From CAYOOT01 sp964405665 (lineage in GTDB: Bacteria; Bdellovibrionota_C; UBA2361; SZUA-149; CAZDWZ01): 15,476 nucleotides of DNA. Of the stretch, positions 7,632 through 13,572 are shown one piece after another. The position numbers and the translations under genes were made by a program. Each line of letters begins with the position of its first letter. Positions within the stretch are counted from its first letter, which is position 1. The stretch lies in the NCBI GenBank assembly GCA_964405665.1, contig CAYOOT010000065.1, positions 1 through 15,476 on the forward strand. Reading direction: 5' to 3'. A model generated the notes under the pieces. That model saw only the letters and a program-made list of their open reading frames with translations, ran no database searches and had not been told where the DNA came from.

Positions 7632-9707
7632 TTAAATAACTTCCCGCAAAATCAATTTTTCATTACGCGGATCTAGAAGTTCAACATTCAAATTGATTTC
7701 CACCCCCAATTTTTTTTTCAGGGCATCTTTATCTTTCAAATTCTCCGGATAAAATGGATTTAATGTTCCAAGCAATTCAATAAAAACAAGAGGTTTGGGG
7801 CCATCTACTTTGACAATTACGCCTTTTAAATGTTTGATTTTTTCTTGCTGCAAATATCGAAGTAAATAATATTTATTTCTTTCTCTTTGCAACAAAGAAA
7901 CCTCATCCAGATTACCTTCTAAGTCTTTAATTATTTGCAGAAGTTGCTGATCGGAATATTTAATTTTCTTTTCTTGAATAAATCCCAAGATCTGTTGTTG
8001 ATTGACTAAATCCATATAACGTCTAATCGGCGAAGTAATTTGTAAATAAGCTTCTAATCCCAAACCGGCATGAACATCTGCTTTGGTTACGATTCTTGAT
8101 CTCTTTAAACAACCCCTTTTTGCATATTCCTGAGCCGGTCCCGCTGCCAAGTGAGAAACATGCTGATTAATATCCACATCGGGTTTTTCCTGAGCCCGAC
8201 AAATTAAAGGAAGCTGCTGCTCTTTACCAAAGAGCGCTGCAGTTTCGTTAGCAACAATCATCATCTCGGAAACTATTCTATGAGCAGCTGTTTCTTCATT
8301 ATTTGAATGTAAAGAGACCATTCCAGAAGAATCAATTTTTGTTTGTTTTTCCAAACGCGGCAGTTGCACCGCACCACTGGCTAAGCGTCTTGCTTCAAAT
8401 TTTAGGCTAATTTCATTTAAGGAATTCAGAAGGGAATTCAATTGATCGTCAGTTTTTTGTTCTGCTAGAATTTGATCTACTTGATGATAAGTCAAACGTC
8501 TTTTCACAATAATTTCTGAAGAAAATATTTCACGATGAATAATATTAAATTTTTGATCCAATTTTAAAAGATGGCTGCAAACTAATCTTTTTTCTCCCTG
8601 CAAAAGGCTGAATTTATTTTCAGAAAGTTCCGGCGGAAGCATGGGGATGGTGTCATCGGGGAAATATATCGAAGAACCCCTAAAAAAGGCTTCTTCTTGC
8701 AGCTTGGATCCGGATTTAATATAAGAAGCAACATCACTGATATGAATCCCCAACTGATAGCCTTCAGCATCGGCAATCAAACTTATTGCATCATCAAAAT
8801 CTTTTGTTTCTTCATTATCAATAGTCAGCGAAAAAATGTCACTCAAATCTCTCAGGCCATTTGGATTAGAAATTTCTAATTCCATAATTTTTTGTACTTC
8901 GGTATTCAGCCCTGCTTTAAATCTTTTTTTTCTGCCGGAGCGAATTAAACTTAAATTCTGATTTTCGGAAAAATGCTTGGCCAGAACAAGCAAGTGAAAA
9001 GCCTTTTCCGGAGAATTTTTATTTATTTTTAGCTTTGCTTGATCAATCACTAAATCAACTACCGCCTCGGCTTCTTTATAATTGTGCAAAGATCTTCCCA
9101 AAGCGGCATAATCCTCTAATAAGCAGATACTTTCCGGCAAAATAAGATCAACTCCTTTTATTCTTTCCACTAGAGCTTGAACTAGTTCCTCTTGCAATTT
9201 TTTTCTGCTCTCTTCTATTTTCACTTGGTGCTTTAGATCTTGAACCATCAAAGCAGAACGAGGTTGAAAAGTGTCTTTTAAACGCTTGAAATAAACTTTG
9301 TCGCCAATTAAAAGCCTTCTTACCGCAAGATGATTAATTAAAGAATTATTACTTGCCAGCAATTCTACAATCTCGACAATACTAACTTCTTCTTGAACTT
9401 CATTAAAAATATTCCAAGCATCTTCTAAATTAAGTTCTTGCAGAGATTTTTCCACGGAATCTTTAGTTAAATTAAGAAATTTTTCTAATTCTGCTTTGCT
9501 AATTTTCTCCTCTTTTATTTTTTCCGGTAAAAGATACAATCTATTTTCGGGCAGTTCCAACTCTGCGCCAAATTGGTTTAGTAAACTCCATTTTTCTTTC
9601 TTTTTTTCCAAGACAACTGACAATATCGGGTTGCCATGCTGTTCATATTCGACAACACAATAAGGCTCCAGATGCTTTGCGGCATAAGGGATTGTTTTAA
9701 TACTCAT
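7632..9707 (-). CDS. RNase II/RNase R-family 3'-5' exoribonuclease (RNB domain)
   Basis: 691 residues. It processively degrades RNA from the 3' end, acting in mRNA turnover in the cytoplasm. The RNB core begins near residue 285. TIDNEETKDFDDA places four acidic residues at D297, D303, D305 and D306, the same spacing as the Mg-binding set D201/D207/D209/D210 of E. coli RNase II. The downstream signature LQITSPIRRYMDLVN (~555-570) is also intact. Residues ~630-691 look like a C-terminal S1-type RNA-binding domain. The N-terminal ~280 residues do not show the usual paired cold-shock domains. They begin with an SH3-like strand-rich stretch followed by a helical region, as in some RNase II-like proteins outside the proteobacteria. 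I do not assign rnb or rnr because of this divergent front. ATG at 9707 lacks a Shine-Dalgarno sequence; the palindromic element lies just upstream and may separate it from the operon above. Confidence 0.93.
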   Translation of the reverse strand: MSIKTIPYAAKHLEPYCVVEYEQHGNPILSVVLEKKKEKWSLLNQFGAELELPENRLYLLPEKIKEEKISKAELEKFLNLTKDSVEKSLQELNLEDAWNIFNEVQEEVSIVEIVELLASNNSLINHLAVRRLLIGDKVYFKRLKDTFQPRSALMVQDLKHQVKIEESRKKLQEELVQALVERIKGVDLILPESICLLEDYAALGRSLHNYKEAEAVVDLVIDQAKLKINKNSPEKAFHLLVLAKHFSENQNLSLIRSGRKKRFKAGLNTEVQKIMELEISNPNGLRDLSDIFSLTIDNEETKDFDDAISLIADAEGYQLGIHISDVASYIKSGSKLQEEAFFRGSSIYFPDDTIPMLPPELSENKFSLLQGEKRLVCSHLLKLDQKFNIIHREIFSSEIIVKRRLTYHQVDQILAEQKTDDQLNSLLNSLNEISLKFEARRLASGAVQLPRLEKQTKIDSSGMVSLHSNNEETAAHRIVSEMMIVANETAALFGKEQQLPLICRAQEKPDVDINQHVSHLAAGPAQEYAKRGCLKRSRIVTKADVHAGLGLEAYLQITSPIRRYMDLVNQQQILGFIQEKKIKYSDQQLLQIIKDLEGNLDEVSLLQRERNKYYLLRYLQQEKIKHLKGVIVKVDGPKPLVFIELLGTLNPFYPENLKDKDALKKKLGVEINLNVELLDPRNEKLILREVI

Positions 9708-9741
9708 TTTTTAAAAATTAAACTTTTATTTACCATCCAAT

Positions 9742-9845
9742 ATACGTACGGAGCGCGGACTTTAGTCCGCTTAATTCCAAATATTTTAGTATAGCAAAAT
9801 AAAAGTTTGGTATTAAGCGGACTAAAGTCCGCGCTCCGTACGTAT
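9742..9845. repeat. 104-bp REP-doublet/MITE-like palindromic element
   Basis: Two perfect 34-bp inverted arms (9742-9775 and 9812-9845) are extended inward, after one mismatch, by a 5-bp match (9777-9781 with 9806-9810), leaving a 24-nt AT-rich loop. Each arm contains its own hairpin, GCGGAC-TTTA-GTCCGC (9755-9770) and its reverse complement (9817-9832). The outer ends include the palindrome TACGTA. The arms are GC-rich in an AT-rich background. The motif resembles widespread intergenic REP sequences of the form GGAGCGCGG.CTTTAG.CCGC, which are mobilised by Y1 (RAYT/IS200-like) transposases. No transposase is in this window. It lies between the Kazal gene and the exoribonuclease gene and could also stop or stabilise transcripts, but neither side has the T-tract of a classical terminator. 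Confidence 0.8.
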
Positions 9846-9866
9846 TATGCTTTTAATTTACGATCT

Positions 9867-10202
9867 CTATTTTTTTGTTATACAAGTTCCCTGATATGCT
9901 ACTGACACCGCAGCAGCATTGGCATAACAGGCATTGGTATATACTTTATCGTCGCAACCACATACCACTTGTTCATCTGCGGGGCAATCATCAGGGATAT
10001 ATTTACACTCACCATACTTATCTATACCGCCACATCTTTCACCTAAATTGCAGAACATCCCAATAGGGCAAGTAAAACCTTCTCCACCTCCACAAATAAT
10101 AGCTGTCTTTGCTTGTTGCTTACAGGCGGCAAGAACATAGCTACTAATCAAGCACAGACTTAGCACGACAAGTTTTTGATATTTCTTTTTGTAGTTCTTC
10201 AT
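9867..10202 (-). CDS. Kazal-type serine protease inhibitor lipoprotein
   Basis: 111 residues. The N-terminus is a lipoprotein signal peptide: a basic start (MKNYKKKYQK), a hydrophobic core, then lipobox LAAC with lipidated Cys27. Residues 37-66 hold a small Cys cluster (C37, C45, C51, C57, C66). The C-terminal part, ~70-107, is a Kazal-like domain: VVCGCDDKVYTNACYANAA followed by VSVAYQGTC. Cysteines C73, C81, C92 and C107 match Kazal positions 2, 3, 4 and 6. The usual fifth Cys is missing and an extra one is present at C83 (VCGCD), a variation I recall in bacterial members. It would display a protease inhibitor on the outer face of the membrane. The start lies 59 nt inside the end of the aminopeptidase gene; the signal peptide read from ATG at 10202 is complete, so the overlap is real and translation is probably coupled. 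Last gene of the operon. Confidence 0.9.
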   Translation of the reverse strand: MKNYKKKYQKLVVLSLCLISSYVLAACKQQAKTAIICGGGEGFTCPIGMFCNLGERCGGIDKYGECKYIPDDCPADEQVVCGCDDKVYTNACYANAAAVSVAYQGTCITKK

Positions 10203-11304
10203 AGGGATCCAAATTGTTAGCTATTATATTTTCAGACATTTTTTTTAAAAACTCAACATAATTTAATAAGCTCTTTATTTCTCCTTCCGCCTGGTTAGCA
10301 GTCTTATTGCTTAACACAGCACTGGAGCATTGATAAAGCTCCAAAAAACTGCTTGTTTTTGTTAAATAAATTTTTGAAGCAATAATTGTGGCATTATTAA
10401 TTTCCTTGTTCTTGTCAAAAATAACCTTAGATTTCCCCGGGCTAGAGTTCCATTCCAAAAGAGAATTTTCGATTATTGCGTGTTTCTCTTTTAATGTTTC
10501 TTCCAGTAAGAAATGATTACTCGGTTCTTCCCTCAATTTACTTTTATGTCTTTCATATAACTTATTAAGCCTACTGATTAAAGTTTCCAAAAAGGAGGAA
10601 AAAGCAAGTTCTTTTTCAAAACGACTGGAGCAATTTTTCGTTAGTGGATGTTCTGCTCCATATTTTTCGTAAAAAAACTGACATGCCCCGTAAGCACCGA
10701 TAAAATTTGCTAAAGTTTCATTAAAGTCCACATGGTTTTTAATAAAAATAGTGTTATGTAAAATCTCATGGATTACCGTATCTACTAAATTGATCTCATC
10801 ACTTTTAATAGTAGTTGAAAGCAAAGGATCATTAAACCAACCAAGTGTGCTAAAAGCGGCACTCGGTCTAATGAAAACATCATTTCCTTTTTTTTGAAAT
10901 TTTTTAGCCTCTTTTTCCGCATCTTCTTTTTCAAAAAAACCTTTATAAGGAATTCTCCCGACAATCGGAAACCACCAAGTTACCGGCGAAAAAGAGGTTT
11001 TAGGAGCTGCGCTTAAAACCCAAACCAACTCATCACGATCTATTTTGGAATATAGAGTAAAACTTTCTTTAGGAACCAAACCAATTTTTTTGGCAAATTC
11101 CCTTGCCTCCAGGACCAATTGTAATTTTGCTTTTGTTTTTTCATCTGTTGCCGGATCTTCGATTAATCTCGATATTTTTTCTCTGCGCCAGAGGATTTTA
11201 GCTTCTTCCCAGCTTGCTTTGGCAATGTATATAGGAGAGCAGGAAGAACAAGAAACTGCTGTGAGAACTAGAAAAAGAACTATTATTAATTTTTTCCCCA
11301 ACAC
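10144..11304 (-). CDS. Putative aminopeptidase lipoprotein (DUF2265/COG4324-like, HExxH)
   Basis: 386 residues. A short basic start and hydrophobic stretch lead to AVSC, a slightly atypical lipobox, followed by a second Cys pair, so it is probably membrane-anchored and exported. The centre carries VIHEILHNTIF with zinc-binding H179-E-I-L-H183, then NETLANF with E196 as the likely third ligand. The order of HExxH, about a dozen residues, then NE is typical of the predicted aminopeptidase family (PF10023). Upstream TWWFPIVGRIPYKGFF also fits that family. The last ~130 residues are helical and charged. The start is GTG at 11304, immediately after the TAA of the SGNH gene (TAAGTG); the TTG next to it is an alternative. 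The function would be peptide trimming at the cell surface; substrate is unknown. Its 3' end overlaps the Kazal gene in another frame. Confidence 0.87.
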   Translation of the reverse strand: MLGKKLIIVLFLVLTAVSCSSCSPIYIAKASWEEAKILWRREKISRLIEDPATDEKTKAKLQLVLEAREFAKKIGLVPKESFTLYSKIDRDELVWVLSAAPKTSFSPVTWWFPIVGRIPYKGFFEKEDAEKEAKKFQKKGNDVFIRPSAAFSTLGWFNDPLLSTTIKSDEINLVDTVIHEILHNTIFIKNHVDFNETLANFIGAYGACQFFYEKYGAEHPLTKNCSSRFEKELAFSSFLETLISRLNKLYERHKSKLREEPSNHFLLEETLKEKHAIIENSLLEWNSSPGKSKVIFDKNKEINNATIIASKIYLTKTSSFLELYQCSSAVLSNKTANQAEGEIKSLLNYVEFLKKMSENIIANNLDPYEELQKEISKTCRAKSVLD

Positions 11305-12120
11305 TTAAGGAACTACTGGATCAGGTATGGTCTTTATATCAGTAACGGCTATTCCTAATGCTTGAGATAATAATGTCGGACCGTCTGGCGCAAAAAGATT
11401 GATTTTTAAGAGAGCAGAGATCATTGCTTCCCCCATGACATCGTAACCATCGATATTAGGATGCAAACCTTCGGGCCTGTTTAATAAACGACAGTCCGGA
11501 TAACTACAAGTATTATTAAAAGCATGGTTAGCATCTGATAATTCCAAACTGTTCACAGTGGCGAGAACTCTAATTTCTTGGTTATATAAAGAAATAAATC
11601 CATTGAGAAATTGATGTCCTCCCGTGGTTTGAACAATTGATGTTATTATCGGCACAGCTCCCACTGCTTTGGCAATATTGATCATTGTTTGCACCCGACG
11701 ATAAAATAATCCAGCTGTAGCGCCACTTCGGCCATCGTTTGTTCCTTCGGCGATGATTACTACATCCGGCCTAACATTAAATACTGTGGAAATATATCTC
11801 GAAAGAGTATCTGCCGGAGTTAAAGATTCACCGGGTCTGCCCGCATTTCTAACATCAACCCCTAAATAAGTTTCGATCCTGAGAGGATAACCAGCCGGCC
11901 TGGTTTGTGGCGGAGTACTTTCTACTTTACTATCAGGAGAAATAAAATCACCTTCTCCTTTTGTAATGCTATCTCCAAAGGCAAGGATTGTCAGATGTCC
12001 ATCACCATTAAAATCTTGTAATAAATTTCCTTCCGGTAAAGTTACTACGCCTTGGGCCAAAGTTTCTTGGAGAGAAATAAAAAATAGAAGAAAGAAAAAG
12101 TAAAATATTTTTGTTTTCAT
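11305..12120 (-). CDS. Secreted SGNH/GDSL-family hydrolase
   Basis: 271 residues. Residues 1-23 form a signal peptide ending near LAQ. The SGNH blocks are present in order: FGDSIT with nucleophile Ser51, NAGRPG with oxyanion Gly94, GTND with Asn128, and GLHPN with His220. The family is made of serine esterases and lipases that remove acyl or acetyl groups from lipids or carbohydrates; the substrate here is unknown. Two oddities stand out. The third residue before the catalytic His is Glu217, where most members have Asp. A calcium-loop-like DFNGDG (36-41) lies just before the first block. The C-terminal ~25 residues are Pro- and Thr-rich after the fold. It follows pgpA by 43 bp and directly abuts the aminopeptidase gene, pointing to one envelope operon. 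A strong G-rich ribosome binding site supports the ATG at 12120. Confidence 0.92.
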   Translation of the reverse strand: MKTKIFYFFFLLFFISLQETLAQGVVTLPEGNLLQDFNGDGHLTILAFGDSITKGEGDFISPDSKVESTPPQTRPAGYPLRIETYLGVDVRNAGRPGESLTPADTLSRYISTVFNVRPDVVIIAEGTNDGRSGATAGLFYRRVQTMINIAKAVGAVPIITSIVQTTGGHQFLNGFISLYNQEIRVLATVNSLELSDANHAFNNTCSYPDCRLLNRPEGLHPNIDGYDVMGEAMISALLKINLFAPDGPTLLSQALGIAVTDIKTIPDPVVP

Positions 12121-12131
12121 AAATTAACCGG

Positions 12132-12140
12132 CCTCCCCCC
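12132..12140 (-). promoter_or_regulatory. Shine-Dalgarno sequence of the SGNH gene
   Basis: Minus-strand GGGGGGAGG ends 11 nt before the ATG at 12120. It is the clearest conventional ribosome binding site in the window; several other genes have none. The spacing is slightly long. Confidence 0.6.
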
Positions 12141-12163
12141 ATTCAATGGCTTGATTTAAAAAC

Positions 12164-12658
12164 TTAAAAAAGAAACAATGCCAATCGTAAACAAATAGCG
12201 GCAAAAACTCCGGCAACAACATCATCAGCAACAATCCCCCAACCTTGAGGGAGTAGCTCTGCTCTTTTTATAATTGAGAGCTTAGTCATATCAAATAGTC
12301 TAAAAAATATAAAGCCCCAGAAAAGTATTGGAATATTGATCTCATCAAAACCGATTAACGTTACATAGTATCCGGCAAACTCATCAATCACTATTTGCTG
12401 GGGGTCTTTTGCAGAACCCCCAAAGATCTTGTGTCTCAGACAAATATTGGAAGTGATTACTGCAATTATAGTAACCGCAAAAGCTAATAGATAAGAAATT
12501 GCGGGAGTATAAAAACCAGGGAATACCCAATTAAGGACAAAAAGAATCAAAGCAGAAACTAAGGTTCCACAGGTCCCGGGCATAATCGGGCTCAGACCAG
12601 AATAAAAGCCTGTTGCCAGAAAATGAGAAATTTTGATTGATCTTGATTTGTTTTTCAT
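12164..12658 (-). CDS. pgpA: Phosphatidylglycerophosphatase A
   Basis: 164 residues, the usual family length. It removes phosphate from phosphatidylglycerophosphate to give phosphatidylglycerol in the cytoplasmic membrane. Family motifs are all in place: ATGFYSGLSPIMPGTCGT at the N-terminus (PGTxGT 27-32), QQIVIDEFAGY with Asp92-Glu93, FFRLFDMTK (118-126) and GWGIVADDVVAG with Asp145-Asp146. Three or four hydrophobic helices separate these. The KP-x-P stretch common after the FRxFD motif reads K-L-S here, a mild divergence. It is the first gene of the minus-strand envelope operon and starts inside one arm of the symmetric inverted repeat shared with the MBL gene. Its purine-only leader places GGAG just one base before ATG, unusually close. 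Confidence 0.93.
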   Translation of the reverse strand: MKNKSRSIKISHFLATGFYSGLSPIMPGTCGTLVSALILFVLNWVFPGFYTPAISYLLAFAVTIIAVITSNICLRHKIFGGSAKDPQQIVIDEFAGYYVTLIGFDEINIPILFWGFIFFRLFDMTKLSIIKRAELLPQGWGIVADDVVAGVFAAICLRLALFLF

Positions 12659-12684
12659 TCTCCCCTTTTCCCCACCTTGAATAT

Positions 12685-12690
12685 ATTCTA
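12685..12690 (-). promoter_or_regulatory. Candidate -10 box for the pgpA operon
   Basis: Minus-strand TAGAAT (5/6 to consensus) lies 2.5-7.5 bp to the left of the centre of symmetry at 12692.5. Transcription would start near 12678, just before the leader arm. The -35 position at 17-bp spacing reads CCACGT, far from consensus and overlapping the opposite arm, so an activator or other factor may be needed. Confidence 0.4.
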
Positions 12691-12694
12691 TTAC

Positions 12695-12700
12695 TATAAT
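12695..12700 (+). promoter_or_regulatory. Candidate -10 box for the MBL/glycosyltransferase operon
   Basis: A perfect TATAAT lies 2.5-7.5 bp to the right of the centre of symmetry, mirroring the pgpA -10 box. Transcription would start near 12707, giving a leader of about 20 nt. The -35 position at 17-bp spacing reads CCACCT, again poor and inside the opposite arm. Confidence 0.5.
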
Positions 12701-12726
12701 ATTTTCTACGTGGGGAAAAGGGGAGA

Positions 12727-13572
12727 ATGAAAGTAAACAATTTTGAAATATTTCAACTTGTGCTGGAGGATTTTCGTCTTGATGGGGGAGCGATGTTCGG
12801 CTCCGTGCCTAAAAATCTCTGGAGTAAAAGAATTCCGGCAGATCAAGAAAACAGAATTCAAATGTGTACTAGAATTTTAGTTCTCAAAAACCAAACTCAA
12901 ACCATCCTGATCGATGCCGGTTGCGGCAAAAAAGAAGATGAAAAATTTAGAAAAATTTTCCAATTGGAGCCAAGAGATCAAAGAGAATTATCACAAATAA
13001 TCCCCAATGTTACGGATATCATTCTCACTCATTTACATTTTGATCATTGCGGGGGAATCACTTATCTTGATTCTAATAGAACACTACAATTAAGCTATCC
13101 CAAGGCAAAAATTTATTTACAAAAAAGAAATTGGGAACGAGCACTTAATCCCAGCGTGAGGGAAAGAGCAAGTTATCTCCCAAACAATATTCAACCGTTA
13201 AAGAATGCTCAACTGCAACTGACAACAAATGCTGAAGAAATTATTCCCGGTATAAAAGTTTTTGAAGTAAGCGGACACACTGATGGCATGCAATGGGTTT
13301 TAATCGGCAATGAAATCGGTCCGGCAATTGCTTATGTCACCGACTTGATTCCTACCGCACATCATCTTGCTTTACCTTATATTATGGGATACGATCTCTG
13401 CGCAGCAACAACACTAAAAGAGAAAGAAGTTTTTTTGGAAAAAGCGATCAAGCATCATTGGACCTTAGTGTTCGAGCATGACTTTCATACGACAGCCGCC
13501 AAAGTGGCTAAAGATGAAAAAGGAAATTTTTTCCTGGCTGAGAAAATTGAACTAAATACTTTTGGTGCTTAA
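12727..13572 (+). CDS. MBL-fold metallohydrolase (lactonase-like group)
   Basis: 281 residues, cytoplasmic. The binuclear metal site is complete: THLHFDH gives H102, H104, D106 and H107; SGHTDG gives H184; YVTDL gives D206; and EHDFHT supplies H251 or H254. The N-terminal DGGAMFGSVPKNLW and the NRI...ILIDAGCG stretch place it in the MBL branch that includes lactonase- and organophosphate-hydrolase-like enzymes. The family hydrolyses lactones, esters or phosphoesters; the true substrate is not evident. The start is ATG at 12727, inside the inverted repeat arm; the next Met (MFG) would cut into the conserved N-terminus. The stop TAA overlaps the ATG of the glycosyltransferase gene (TAATG), so the two are translationally coupled. 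The leader is purine-only, with GGAG one base before ATG. Confidence 0.92.
   Translation: MKVNNFEIFQLVLEDFRLDGGAMFGSVPKNLWSKRIPADQENRIQMCTRILVLKNQTQTILIDAGCGKKEDEKFRKIFQLEPRDQRELSQIIPNVTDIILTHLHFDHCGGITYLDSNRTLQLSYPKAKIYLQKRNWERALNPSVRERASYLPNNIQPLKNAQLQLTTNAEEIIPGIKVFEVSGHTDGMQWVLIGNEIGPAIAYVTDLIPTAHHLALPYIMGYDLCAATTLKEKEVFLEKAIKHHWTLVFEHDFHTTAAKVAKDEKGNFFLAEKIELNTFGA

Larger units (their letters stand above)
12653..12732. repeat. Mirror-symmetric inverted repeat containing both start codons of a divergent gene pair
   Basis: Perfect 23-bp arms (12653-12675 and 12710-12732) flank a 34-bp AT-rich centre that itself matches its reverse complement at 12 of 17 positions. Each arm, read outward, is GTGGGGAAAAGGGGAG, then A, ATG and AAA. 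It therefore includes the start codon and second (Lys) codon of pgpA on one side and of the MBL gene on the other. The two mRNAs should have the same 5' leader. Could be an operator, a duplicated expression signal, or a remnant of an inversion. Confidence 0.9.

Noticed and set aside
9742..9845. Palindromic element as a classical rho-independent terminator
   Set aside because: There is no run of T directly after either arm; the nested hairpins and size fit a REP or MITE better, though some effect on transcription is possible.
12677..12700. TTGAAT as -35 for the TATAAT at 12695
   Set aside because: The spacer is only 12 bp, too short for a sigma-70 promoter.
12531..12740. Minus-strand frame of 69 codons running across the inverted repeat into pgpA
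   Set aside because: It overlaps pgpA in another frame and exists only because the symmetric region lacks stops; the conserved PgpA motifs settle the true frame.
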